This document shows, piece after piece, positions 21,514 through 33,367 of a stretch of 64,000 nt of DNA. Source of the stretch: Triticum aestivum (lineage: Eukaryota; Streptophyta; Magnoliopsida; Poales; Poaceae); contig NC_057801.1 of the NCBI RefSeq assembly GCF_018294505.1, positions 431,990,741 to 432,054,740 of the forward strand, read 5' to 3'. The first letter of the stretch is position 1. The number at the start of each line of letters is the position of its first letter. The position numbers and the translations under genes are program-made. The notes under the pieces were generated by a model. It saw nothing but the letters and a program-made list of their open reading frames with translations. It was not told the DNA's origin and did not search any database.

Positions 21514-24500
21514 CGTCTTCGTCCCGCCACAAGCCTGAATCGCGTCATCAACACCGAGCACATTAACGAGCTAAGTCGCTTTCATGCTCAAAAACTTTTA
21601 GTTTTAAATTTTGTTCGGTTCGACCAAACATTACACTTTTTAGCAAAAAGTTGTTTGTGACAAAATTCCTTGTCAAAACTTTGTTTGTGACACACAAATT
21701 CAAATACCCTGTTTATTTGGGGGCTTCCTTTATGAAGCCTTTCTTCTTGCATATGATTATACTTGTATGGCTTCGTTCCTTGTTCGTGTATTACGCCACA
21801 ATATGCACCATATTAACTTAAGTGTTCCGCAAGCTGGGTTGCCTGGCTCCTATGCTTATCCCTACGTTCCCGATTGTTCGGCTAGGGAGTAAAGGGAGCA
21901 CCTCTGCGATTGTCAAGATCGGGTCATCCGAGCTTGGACCTTAGACTGGGTGAAGCCGAAAGCTAGCGCTCTTATTGTTTTCAATCATGGTCGGCACACA
22001 ACGGAACTCATGAGTACAAAAAATCTATTGCACAAGTCTCATAGTAACAATGAGCAACCGAAGAAAGGTATCGGTGGAGGTACTATTTTCTTCGAAGATG
22101 CTTCTTACACTTCGTCAGTAATATAGCATAAGTTCCCTGAGCGCGCTTTGTCTGTTACAGCCTTATGGCCTGATTGCCAGGTTATCAGAAACACCGTCGA
22201 TATTCTCGACAGGTGGAGTACATAACACTTTTCGGTCCTTGACCGAAGAGGGAGAAGCCGATGGTCGGTTAAGACGCATTTAAAGTTTGGGTGAACACAG
22301 ATATGATATAAGTACTTCGGTACATACAATCATGATACAAGAAATTCTTTTACCCAAGTCACTTGGGGGCTCTTAAGATTTATATGAGTTGTTTTCCAAG
22401 CTTATGGCATTTTTAAACTATTTGTGTATTTCCAGTATAAGTCTCGCAGTGCAACGCCGGACACCTTTAGAAATTCGGCAAAAACATTCTCGGGTATTGC
22501 TATATATGCATCGGTTTCCAATTGTGTCTTCGGTCAATAGTTGGGTTGCCCAGCTCTTATGCTTGCCTCCTACGTTCCGCTTTGTTCGGCTAGGTGTGCA
22601 AAGGGAGAACCACTGCGATTGTGCTTCCAGATCGCATGGTTAAGCACCTCAGTGGAGAAAGCCAAAAACTGACTATCACAATAAGCGTAAACTGGCCAGC
22701 GATCCGATGACTATGTTAAATGACGGGCCATTCATAACATTGGCCAAAGTGTTTACGGCTTGACCTCGGCTGTCGCTGAACACTAACCAGGGGGTCATAG
22801 CTAGCTTCCCCAGCTTAAAGCTCCTATGACTAAGTGAAAGTCATAAAGCCCGCATATCTGATTGCCTCGTTTCCACTAACACAACCACCTTTGGGCACCG
22901 AGACGTCGGCTAAGGGGTGTCTTGTTATTGTGGAAACACATTGTGTAGTATCTACAAAGGGGTAGAAGCCGACGACGAGCCACTTTCAACTGATAAACGG
23001 TCGCAACGGAGTCAAAATAAACATATCATCGGCATTTGTCATTAATATACAAGTGCCGCCTTCCGTAATCATGATTATAAAGCCATAAACATGCATCAAT
23101 TTGACTTAAGATTTTTGCCAAGCTGGGTTGCCTGGCTCCTGTGCTTACCCCTACGTTCCCAATTGTTCGGCTAGGCGGTAAAGGGAGCACCTCTGTGATT
23201 GTTACTACTGGGTCATCTGAGTTAGTATCTCAGACTGGGTGAAGCCGAAAGCTAGCAATCTTAAAGGATCACATTGGTCGGCAACGATGGAAGTGAAAAT
23301 TTTGGTTCATTAATACCATTGAGTCGGGAACTTTCCCCGAACTAAATCCTCAATATTTTCCTCCCACATTGATCGGAGGTGAGGTTTCATGATCATGATA
23401 AGCATGACTACCCGAAGAAAGGAATCAATAGCGGGACTATTTTACTTGGAAGATGTTTCTTACATTAAGTAATATAACATATCTCTCCCCGTACCTTTGT
23501 TTATAAAACCGTATGGCCGGATTGCCTTGTTTTCCATAAATCTTTGCCCTTGTAACGGCTTTATAAAGTAGGAAAACACTCCTCGGCTACTGTCCGAAGA
23601 GGTTGAAGCCGATGGTCGGTCAACAAAGTTTTGTACAATACGGATTCGAGTATTAATGATGCAGAGTACTTGGATACATACAATCATTACATATAATCTG
23701 TGATTTTACTATGGATATCGATCCTTAATTCAGCCACCCGTGCCCACATTAAGGCTCGGGGGCTACTAGGCTTCACGCTCGTTATTTATAAATATTAAAG
23801 GAGCACATTGATCCAGTGATCTGGTGTTGCCACCCGACCAGTGTCTCGGGAGCTGCTGCGTTGCCTGTTCAATGTAGAAAATTCAAAGTGCTTAGTGTTC
23901 AGCTTGATCGAACTACGGGCAAATGTGTCTTCGGACAACAATAGGTACCATGTGGACCTATCTGGCGTCAAGCTAATATATTGCGGCAACTTCTCAAGAC
24001 CCTCTCTCAAGGGCCCGTTCGCCGATCACTATTATCTCTAATATATTACACTGCGTTTCTATTCCTACCTATGCTGCCGAGCCAGGAATTGATCCTCAGG
24101 CCGATTTTGTGCATCGACATGAGTCTCAGGTGCTACTAGGAATAGAGGTTTTATGTTTTCCTTCAGGTGCATCTTGGGTTTTAGACTGACACACACCTTG
24201 AGGGCTACTGGAAATACTGGCTATATATCTTCAGCAGAGAATAAATTGCACCATTCAAAAATCAGCCTACGGGCGGGGTGGTGCACCACCTCGGAAACAG
24301 TCCGGCATAAAGCTCAGGCGTCGGTGGCTAGCTCCATAGAGGGCATTTCCAGCATTAAGATTGGCTAAACTCCTTCAACTTTTTTGAACCAAGGTGAACT
24401 ATGACACCTCGGATACAGTCCCAGCGTTGGAGCTCGGATATAGTCCGGCGTTGGAGCTCGGATATAATCTGACGCTGGAGCTCGGATGAAGTTCAGCGTT

Positions 24501-24811
24501 GCAGCTCGGCTGCAAAAGATACCTCGAATGCAGTCCGGGTTGGAGCTCGGACGCAAGAGGACACTGCCGCCTGGTAACAACTTCAAACCCAGGGTATGCC
24601 ATAAAAATAACAAGGCATTGATAAAGGCCGGAAACTTAAAGGGCTCCTTGGGTACCCGACGTGTAAACTCTTGGGATGCACTTCAGCGATCCTCAAGATC
24701 GAAGATTAGAAGATTTGTTGAACCAGTTTTCAAGACCGACTACCGAAGATGAAGAATAGTTCGGAAGAATCGAGGAGCGTCCCCAACTAGAAGACCGGTT
24801 CAGGGGGCTAC
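21514..24811 (+). other. Right interior of non-coding element, with dispersed modules
   Basis: No protein domain seen. A module of about 90 bp, starting gctgggttgcctggctcct and containing tgttcggctagg and aaagggagcacctctg, appears near 21832 and 23117, with a more diverged copy near 22541. A second phrase, gaagaggtgaagccgatggtcgg or close variants, recurs near 22245 and 23597. The arrangement looks like an old internal duplication of a non-coding unit of roughly 0.6-0.7 kb. Confidence 0.6.
24413..24550 (+). repeat. Minisatellite, about 25-bp unit
   Basis: Five or six diverged copies of a unit such as gatatagtccggcgttggag followed by ctcg lie directly before the right LTR of the non-coding element. 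Confidence 0.8.
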
Positions 24812-25288
24812 TGACGGTGTCCTAGACCAAGGGGTACTCACCACGTCGTCTCCTGATCAGTTGGATGGGGCTGAGGACCCCCATGGCCGTATACTCATGG
24901 GCCAGTTCGGACAGCTGCCGCATACAAGGAAGATTCCACAAGACTTGGTGATCAAGACAAGGACTCCTCCACCGGCGTATTCGGCTAGGACTCTTGTTAT
25001 CCTAGGCCTCTGGTGCATTATATAAACCAGGGTCAGGTTAGTCGATAGAATATAACTACAATAATAATCAAAGGCTAGCTTCTAGGGTTTAGCCTCTACG
25101 ATCTCGTGGTAGATCAACTGTTGTAATAGTCATATCATCAAGATCAATCAAGCAGGAAGTAGGGTATCACCTCCATCGAGAGGTCCCGAACCTGGGTAAA
25201 CATCGTGTCCCCCGCCTCCTGTTACCATTAGCCTTAGACACACAGTTCGGGACCCCCTACGCGAGATCCACCGGTTTTGACATCAACA
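24812..25288 (+). repeat. 3' LTR of the non-coding element
   Basis: Starts TGACGGTGTCC after the G-rich tract and ends gacatcaaca, followed by ACTAT. Confidence 0.9.
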
Positions 25289-25293
25289 ACTAT

Positions 25294-25414
25294 GTCAATA
25301 GGTTTGTCCCAAAAATTGATATAAAGTTGTTATAAAAGGATTGTAAAACATCTAAGAATGATAATATAACAGCATGGAACAATCAAAAATTATAGATACG
25401 TTGGAGACGTATCT
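25294..25414 (-). repeat. Truncated LTR of a minus-oriented Gypsy element, part 2
   Basis: Continues the LTR broken at 7226. It closely matches 60905-61023, including gtcaataggtt, the aatataacagcatggaaca block and ttggagacgtat. The last base of the usual gacgtatca end is changed. No matching internal domain adjoins it on the right, so it may be a solo LTR or a truncated 5' LTR. Confidence 0.8.
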
Positions 25415-25719
25415 ATCGTCATGCAAGATTCGCCGACCCTTGCCTTGTAGTTATCCCGAGCATAATCCTCAGCCAAGGGGATCATGGTGCAAAACGACCT
25501 AGGGTCTGTGCCGGTGTCATATCTTCCTTCCAACCTTACTAGAGAACTTCCATCGACATCCATGACATGCCTCACCTTATCAACAAGTTCGACAAGAGTT
25601 GGATCCTTAGGAAAACATAGCGCACGACTTTGGGTGTTCACAAACTCCACACCGGTGCTGCCGGATTGGATGTTAAGAACACTGACATGATGTAAATGAA
25701 CTATGTTACGATACGCCAT
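25415..25719 (-). pseudogene. Possible Mutator-type transposase N-terminal fragment
   Basis: An open stretch of about 100 codons on the minus strand from ATG 25719 encodes HHVSVLNIQSGSTGVEF, DPTLVELVDKVRHVMDVD and DPRSFCTMIPLAEDYARDNY. This resembles N-terminal regions I associate with Triticeae Mutator-like transposases, but no catalytic domain is present and the call is from memory. It is cut at its C-terminal side by the LTR ending at 25414. The upstream sequence to the right has the GC-rich, repeated gacgcc/ggcg phrases typical of Mutator ends. Alternatively it is a captured host gene fragment. Confidence 0.3.
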
Positions 25720-26951
25720 CCTACATAAAAAGGTAATATAGCCAACATTAACCCAGTTATAGGTTCGGCATACAAGAAACGATTTCCACTGGCTAGCACC
25801 CTCCTATTACCTAATGAACAACCGATATACATCCTCTCAGGTTGATTCGTAAGAAGATTACCTGCTGGATTGACCAGATCTGGTAGCTTCTACATCGTCT
25901 CTACCCTTGGACTATACGACCACCGGGGATTTGGTGTTGGGGCTGAGGTTAGTAAGAGGGGTCGTAGGGAAGAGGGGCCTACCTCCGACAGCAAGCCTTC
26001 CTCGAATGGGCCGCTGCTTCCATGGAGAACACCCGTAGGAGCTGACGGGGTTGGATGAACTTCGAGTGTGGCTCTGTGGAGGCGATGACTTGTTTCAGGT
26101 GGAAGGTGGGTGCGGCAAGCGGAGCTCAAATGGAAAAATTCCAAGGTGCCCTAAAAGGACATGTCACCTGACGGCATGGCGAACGACATGAGCAGCCAAA
26201 TTGATGTCACACGCCTAATTCTAAGGCGGCACCCTAGATGGGCTGGCACACCAAATACACAGGCGCCCGAAGGATGTACAACGCCAATTTGAAAAGCGGC
26301 TAAGATGGTGTACAGCCATGGCGTGCTTACAATGTAGAAACGCCAAAAAATAAGGCGTGTCCAGGAGTAGAGACGCCATATTCATTGACATGTTCATATT
26401 CATGTGCAGACGCCTACCACTTAGTCATTTTAGCTATACATCGGAACATCTAAGCAGGAAGGTGGATTTACTAACGTGGTAGTTCTGGGCATTGCAAGTA
26501 GTCCAGATATTCTAACTCCAGTCGCGCCTCGGGATATGGAGCTTCATGCTGGTGCCACACTAGTGGCGTGACAGACGACCGTCGACTGTGACCGGTCCAA
26601 AGCGCCTTGGCGGGTGGCGCGGCGATGTGCAGGTATGGCGCCTTATGTCCCATGGCGAATGGGGGGTTAGCAGACGAAATAAGTTTTTAAGTCGTTAGTG
26701 GGCAAAATAAGGACGTCCAGGGGTCATTTAATAAAAATAATATGGGCTAAGCAGGGTAGCGTGGACTACGGATGTACACAAGTGAGTGCGGGTTTTGTTG
26801 TGTTGGGATACGCCTTGAATCATGTCATTTGTCATTTTTTGCTCCATGGAACGACACACACACACACACACTGTCTTTCTTCATTGCTTGCTGCCTATTC
26901 TGTTCGTCGAGCCATCTGCATCGCGTCAATCTGTCTGTTTGTCTGATGAAT
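25720..26951. other. Probable Mutator debris and LINE flank
   Basis: The part from about 26140 to 26660 repeats ggcgcc, gacgcc and ggcgtg motifs on both strands, suggesting the terminal region of a Mutator-like element. Clear inverted repeats and a 9-bp duplication could not be fixed. 26854-26871 is an (AC)n run. No gene recognised. Confidence 0.35.
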
Positions 26952-29592
26952 CCCTTTTTTTGCAGGGGAATACTGAGAGCTTTCTTGAATAAAAGCATTC
27001 ACCGAACAGTGCACCAATAGGCTACTAATCCGGAAGCTAGGAGTGTTATTGATCCAGTTTTCGGTCACGTCAATTGTGCAAGCACACTTTGCACAAATGT
27101 GAGCCAGACCGTTAGCTGATCTTAGAACATGATGAATTGAAAATGAAAGAAAACTACTAGCAAGCTCTCCAATATCTACTAAGATAGGAGCCACGACCGA
27201 TCGCGAATCGTGGCTTGAGTACCAGAGGTTTACAAACTCCAATCAATCTATCTCTAGAGCAACATTTGAAAAACCTCACTGCTTGGTGAAGATGGCACCA
27301 TCTCGCACAACCATCTCCTCTGCTCTGAGAGGATCCGTTATACCAACATACGGTTTACTCCACGCCCCAAGAAAGGATCCACAAGAGCGAGCAACACCAT
27401 CAACACCTCCTTCTCCATCTTCAAACTTAATCACAGCATCGGTGTTGATCTTGACAAACTCTGGTTCTGGAGGGCACCATCCATGTCCTGGCATAGCAAG
27501 GGCATGCTGCCATGGGATATCCAGGAGGGCTAGTGCCTTCCTACTTCGACGTACTGAGTTTGTCGGATCAAGTTTTTCTTCCCTGTGAGTCAGCTTGTTC
27601 CTTGAGAGCCCTATAGACCACATCACAGAGACTATAATCACTCCGTCTCTTGAAGTAAAATGCTCATCGCATACAGTATCTTGAGCCCATGTTACTGGGT
27701 GAAGTCGCGGCATATAGAAGTCGAACAGCTATTGCACCTCTTCCTAGAAGCGTTTTGTGTGCGAGCACTTCATCAATGCATGCTCCAGGTTCTCTTCCTG
27801 AGCCAAACATATTTTCCAAAGGCTTGATAGTCTAATATGAAGGTGCAGTAGGGTAGATTCATCTGGTAATATCCCCCTAAGAACACGCCGGAAAAAGACT
27901 CGAACCTTGGGCAACACATTTAGCTTCCATAGAGCATTCCACAACCGTTGGTTACCAATAGATGGACCGGTAGCCTGGCCTTCATCTAGAGCTTGACGCT
28001 CATTGCGAGTCACGAGAGCTCGGTATGCCGACTTGATGGTGTAGTTGCCAGAAGTTTCATGTGCCCATGCTAGAAAATCATCACCACCACCATATCTCAA
28101 AGGAATATTCAATATTGCTACTGCATCCGGTAGTATGAATGTATTATGCATCAGTTCAGCCCGCCATGACCAGTCCGTTGTGTCTATCAGGTCACTGGCC
28201 AAGGAAATGTTAGTATCAGACGGTCGGAATAAAGGAGCCATCGTATGAGTTGATGGGATCCAACGATCATTCCAGATCGATATTGTAGGTCCATCTCCGA
28301 CATGCATGATAAGACTAGCGAGCAAAGCTTCCCTTCCAGCAATAATAGCTCTCGAAGTGGTCAAGGCGGAACCTGGAGAAGTCGCTTGCATGAAATCTGA
28401 ATCTGGGTAGTATTTTCCCTTCAGTACTCTGGCACATAAGGTATTAGGATTAGTGATAAGACGGCATCCCTGTTTACCCAAAAGTGCCAAGTTAAAGATG
28501 TGAAGATCATGAAATCCCATTCCACCTCTACACATTGGTGTTTCTAGCTTCTTCCGTGAAATCCAATGCAAGGATCATTTGTCAATAGAACTGCTCTACC
28601 AGAATTTTTCCATGCAAGACATGAGACTCTTGCATACTTTCTTTGTCAAGAGGAAGACACTCATGCTATATGTTGCGATCGCTTGTATGATGGATTTCGA
28701 TAAAGTTTCCTGCCCTGCACAAGCAAAAAGTCTCTTTGACCACCCTTGCATCTTGCTTCTCGACCTCTCCCCTATATGGTCAAAGGTTCCTCTTGTGATT
28801 TTGCCCACAACGGTAGGAAGACCGAGGTACCGTTCACTGAATGCCTCAGCAAGCACGTCCAAGGCATTCTTGATCGCTTGTCTGCATCTAGTTGTGTATT
28901 CGGACTGAAGAATATGGCGCTCTTTTCGCGGTTTACACATTGGCCCGAAGCCACACCATATATATGCAAAATGTTGTTCAGTCTAGCCGCACTTTGAGTG
29001 TCGGCCTTCATGAATATGAGACTATCGTCTGCGAAGAGCAGATGATTGACCCATGGAGCTCAAAAGTTAACTCTAATTCCTCCGTCCACATTCCCATAAT
29101 ACTTGAGCAATGAAGAAAACCCTTCTGCACATAAGAGGAATAAAAATGGTGACATGGGATCTCCTTGCGGCAAACCACATGTTGGAGTGAAATAAGGAAG
29201 TAGCTCCCCATTGACACACACTGAGAACCGAACCGAAGTAAAACACTTCATGATCAGTCTAATCAAATTGATGTGAAAGCCAAACTTAGTCAAGATAGAT
29301 TCTAGATAACTCCATTTAACTCGGTCATAAGCTTTCATCATGTCGAGCTTGACAGCGCATGCATAATTCTTCCCCTTCTTCCTTCTTCTCATAGCATGAA
29401 CACTTTCAAACGCAACTAGCACGTTGTTAGTGATTGGTCGTCTAGGGATGAAAGCACTTTGTTTTGCTGATAATCTCGTTCATAAATTCCTTAATTTTAT
29501 TTGTGATACCTTGGCTGCCACCTTATATAGAACATGGCACAAGGAAATTGGACGATATTATGCTATTGCCTGTGGGTTACATACCTTACGTA
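26952..29592 (-). mobile_element. LINE (non-LTR retrotransposon), 5' end lost
   Basis: Oriented right to left. The 3' end is the A-run seen as ttttttt at 26951-26958 on the plus strand. Reverse transcriptase, zf-RVT and RNase H regions follow in the order of plant L1-type elements. The 5' part, including ORF1 and the endonuclease, is missing because the Copia LTR begins at 29593. Confidence 0.85.
26959..29559 (-). pseudogene. LINE ORF2: reverse transcriptase, zf-RVT, RNase H, broken
   Basis: Reads from about 29559 leftward: RPISLCHVLYK, SAFIPRRPITNNVLVAFE, CAVKLDMMKAYDRV, CGLPQGDPMSPFLF and, after a TGA near 29059, HLLFADDSLIFMKA with the FADD catalytic motif. A frame change near 28950 leads to YLGLPTVVG and the thumb region. 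Two more stops near 28595 and 28575 precede HWISRKKLETPMCRGGMGF. The zf-RVT block (LWKLNVLPKVRVFFRR) lies at about 27900-27840 and the RNase H part (FVKINTDAV, then DPLRAEEMVVRDG) at about 27450-27300. In working LINEs this enzyme copies RNA at a nicked target. Several stops and a frameshift kill this copy. Confidence 0.85.
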
Positions 29593-31264
29593 TGAAGGAA
29601 ATATGCCCTAGAGGCAACAATAAAGTTGTTATTTTATATTTCCTTATATCGTGATAAATGTTTATTATTCATGCTAGAATTGTATTAACTAGAAACTTGA
29701 TATGTGTGTGGATACATAGACAAAATACCGTGTCCCCAGTAAGCCTCTACTAGACTAGCTCGTTGATCAAACATGGTTAAATTTCCTACCCATGGACATG
29801 TGTTGTCATTTGAGGAACGGGATCACATCATTAGAAGAATGATGTGATGGACAAGACCCATCCGTTAGCTTAGCATAATGATTGTTCAAATTTAATGCTA
29901 TTGCTTTCTTCATATCAAATACATATTCCTTTGACTATGAGATTATGCAACTCCCGGATACCGGAGGAATGCCTTATGTGCTATCAAACATCACAACTTA
30001 ACTGGGTGATTTTAAAGATGCTCTACATGTATCTCCGAAGGTGTTTGGTTGGTTGGCATAGATCAAGATTAGGATTTGTCACTCCGAGTATCGGAGAGGT
30101 ATCTCTGGGCCCTCTCGGTAATACACACCATAAGAAGCCTTGTAAGGAAAGTAACTAATGAGTTAGTTGCAGGATGATGTATTACAAAACGAGTAAAGAG
30201 ATTTGCCGATAACGAGATTGAAATAGGTATGAAGATACCGATGATCGAATCTCGGGCAAGTAACATACCGATGATAAAGGGAATAATGTATGTTGTCGTA
30301 ATGGTTCGACCGATAAAGATCTTCGTAGAATATGTGGGAGCCAATATGAGCATTCAGGTTCCATTGTTGGTTATTGACCAGAGATGTGTCTCGGTCATGT
30401 CTACATAGTTCTTGAACCCGTAGGGTCCACACGCTTAACGTTCGATAACCATATAGTATTATATGAGTTATGCATGTTAGTGACCGAATGTTGTTCAGAG
30501 TCCCGGATGAGATCACAGACATGACGAGGAGCTCCGGACTGGTCTGGAGGTAAAGATTCATATATTGGATGATATGGTTAGCCAAGGGGGTCAGGCCCAC
30601 GGGGTTATAGGTCGGTGCAAAGAAAGTTTTACGGAGGTAAGAGGCCAAACGCCGGAGACCCTGGCCTCTGGCCCTGGGCCAGACGTCGAGGCCCATTGCG
30701 TCTAGGCCAGACGCCAAGGATTGTGGCATTTGGTCCTAGAGTCCGAGTGGGACTCTTGCCTTTCAAAACCAACTTTGAGGAGGCTTTGGCTCCAAGTTTC
30801 GACCCTAGGGCTCAACATATAAATAGAAGGGCAGGGCTAGCACCGAAGACACATCAAGATTCACCAAGTCGTGCACCAGCAACCCAGTCGCCTCTAGTTT
30901 ATCCTCTGTCATAGTTTCCGTAGTGCTTAGGTGAAGCCCTGCGGAGATTGTTCTTCACCAACACCTTCACCATGTCGTCGTGCTGCCGGAACTCATCTAC
31001 TAGTTCGCCCGTCTTGCTGGATCAAGAAGGCGAGGACGTCATCAAGCTGAACATGTGCTAAACATGGAGGTGTCGTACATTCGGTACTTGATCGGATGGA
31101 TCGTGAAGGTGTACGACTACATCAACCGCGTTGTGAAATGCTTCCGCTTACGGTCTACGAGGGTACTTTGACACACTCTCCCCCTCGTTGCTATACATCT
31201 CCTAGATAGATCTTGCGTGAGCGTAGGATTTTTTTTTTGAAATTGCATGCTATGTTCCCCAACA
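29593..31264 (+). repeat. 5' LTR of the Angela-like Copia element
   Basis: 1672 bp, close to the length usual for this family. It contains the conserved blocks gcctctactagactagct and gggatcacatcattagaaga. The partner LTR is not in the window. Confidence 0.9.
30818..30826 (+). promoter_or_regulatory. TATA box in Copia LTR
   Basis: TATAAATAG in the second half of the LTR, about 450 bases before its end, in the expected promoter position. Confidence 0.75.
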
Positions 31265-31265
31265 G

Positions 31266-31283
31266 TGGCATCCAAGCCAGGTC
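31266..31283 (+). promoter_or_regulatory. Primer-binding site of Copia element
   Basis: tggcatccaagccaggtc starts two bases after the LTR end. It resembles the initiator Met-tRNA primer site tggtatcagagccagg with a few changes. Confidence 0.75.
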
Positions 31284-32534
31284 TATGCATAGAAGATATG
31301 CACGAGTAGAACACAAAGAGTTGTGGGTGGTGATCGTCTTACTGCTTACCACCAATGTCTTATTTTGATTCGGCGGTATTGGTGTATGAAGCGGCCCAGA
31401 CCAACCTTACATGACCACGTTCATGAGACTGGTTCCACTGACAGACATGCTACTAGTTTTGCATAAAGGTGGATGGCGGGTGTCTGTTTCTCCTACTTTA
31501 GTTGAATCGAATTTGACTGCGGCCGGTCCTTGTTGAAAGTTAAAACAACAAACTTGATAAATCACCATTGTGGTTTTTGTGCTGTAGGTAAGAACGATTC
31601 TTGCTAGAAGCCCGTAGCAGCCACGTAAAACTTGAGACAACAAAGTAGAGGACGTCTAACTTGTTTTTGCAGGGCATGCTTGTGATGTGATATTGTCAAG
31701 ACATGATGTGATATATATTATTGTTTGAGATGATCATGTTTTGTAAAAGTTATAGGCAACTAGCAGGAGCCTTATGGTTTTCGCTTTATTGTATGAAATG
31801 CAAACGCCATGTAATTGCTTTACTTTATCACTAAGCAGTAGCGACACTTGTAGAAGCAATAGTTGGCAAGACGACCATGACGGTACGATGGAGATCAAGG
31901 TGTCAAGCCGGTGACGATGGAGATCATGATGCTGCTTTGGAGATGGAGATCAAAAGCACAAGATGATGATGGCCATATCATGTCACATATTTTGATTGCA
32001 TGTGATGTTTATCTTTTATGCATCTTATTTTGCTTAGTACGACGGTTGCATTATAAGATGATCCCTTAACTAAAATTTCAAGGTATAAGTGTTCTCCCTA
32101 ATTATGCACCATTGCGACAGTTCTTCGTGCTGAGACACCACATGATGATCGGGTGTGATATGATCTACATTCGCATACAATGGGTGCAAGACAGTTTTGC
32201 ACATGCAGAATACTCGGGTTAAACTTGACGAGCCTAGCATGTACAGACATGGCCTTGGAACACTAGAGACCGAAGGGTCAAACGTGTATCATATAGTAGA
32301 TAAGATCAACATAGAGATGTTCACCATTGATAACTACTCCATCTCACGTGATGATCAGACATGGTTTAGTTGATTTGGATCACGTATCATTTAGATGACT
32401 TGAGGGATGGCTATCTAAGTGGGAGTTCTTAAGTAGTTTGATTAACTGAACTTAATTTATCATGAACTTAGTCCAGATAGTATTTGCAAATTATGTTGTA
32501 GATCAATAGCTCATGTTGTTGCTCCCATATTTTT
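31284..32534 (+). other. Copia leader, no gene
   Basis: Untranslated leader between primer site and gag. Only short chance frames. The phrase gatggagatcaaggtgtcaa and similar purine-rich repeats occur near 31890-31960. Confidence 0.6.
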
Positions 32535-33367
32535 GATGGTAGCAACTACACGGACTCGGTTCGTAACTTGAGGATTATCCCCATTGCTGCACACAAGAAT
32601 TATGTGCTTGATGCACCGCTAGGTGACAAACCTGTTGCAGGAGCAGATTCAAATGTTATGAATGTTCTACAAGCTCGATATGATGACTACTTGATAGTTT
32701 AGTGCGCCATGTTTTACGGCTTAGAATCGGGGCTTCAAAGACGTTTTGAACGCCACAGAGCATATGAGATGTTCCAAGAGTTGAAATTGTTATTCCAGAC
32801 TCATGCCCGTGTCGAGAGGTATGAGACCTCTGACAAGTACTTTGCCTACAAGATGGAGGAGAATAGCTCAGCTAGTGAGCATGTGCTTAGAATGTCTGGG
32901 CACTACAATCACTTGAATCAAGTGGGAGTTAATCTTCTAGATAAGATAGTGATTGATAGAGTTCTCTAGTCACTATCACCAAGCTACTAGAACTTCGCGA
33001 TGAACTATAATATGCCAGGGATGACAAAAGCGATTACCGAGCTTTTCGCAATGCTGAAATCGGCGAAGGTAGAAATCAAGAAAGATCATCAAGTGTTGAT
33101 GGTTAACAAGACCACTAGTTTCAAGAAAAAAGGCAAGGGAAACAAAGGGAACTTCAAGAAGAATGGAAAGCAAGTTGTCACTCCCGTGAAGAAGCCCAAA
33201 GCTGGACCTAAGCCTGAAACTGAGTGCTTCTACTGCAAAGGAAATCGTCACTAGAAGCGGAACTACCACAAATATTTGGCGGATAAGAAGGATGGCCAAG
33301 TGAACAAAGGTATATTTGATATACATGTTATTGATGTGTACCTTACTAGTGCTCGTAGTAGCCCCTA
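32535..33367 (+). pseudogene. Copia gag, broken
   Basis: The frame opens before NYTDSVRNLRIIPIAAHKN and runs through LDAPLGDKPVAGADS, FYGLESGLQRRFERH and SEHVLRMSGHYN to a Lys-rich linker and the zinc knuckle CFYCKGNRH. Stops occur at 32700 (TAG), 32967 (TAG), 32988 and 33252 (TAG). The knuckle normally has Cys-x2-Cys-x4-His-x4-Cys; here the last Cys is Tyr and a stop sits inside. Gag forms the particle and binds RNA in working copies. No start codon can be trusted because the N-terminal part is eroded. Confidence 0.85.

Larger units (their letters stand above)
7227..25288 (+). mobile_element. LTR retrotransposon without coding capacity, split by gypsy-1
   Basis: Two LTRs of 480 and 477 bp start TGACGGTGTCC and end in CA. 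ACTAT stands directly before the left LTR (7222-7226) and after the right LTR (25289-25293), a 5-bp target duplication. A G-rich tract, ttcagggggctac, precedes the right LTR and fits a polypurine tract. Removing the nested gypsy-1 leaves about 6.1 kb whose interior shows no gag, protease, reverse transcriptase or integrase. This matches the large-retrotransposon-derivative class, which depends on proteins from other elements. The LTRs resemble common Triticeae Gypsy families; the exact family could not be fixed. Confidence 0.9.

Noticed and set aside
26854..26871. AC repeat as a regulatory site
   Set aside because: A simple microsatellite with no other signal around it.
30615..30914. 99-codon frame inside the Copia LTR
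   Set aside because: LTRs of this family are non-coding; the frame contains the TATA box and is a chance opening.
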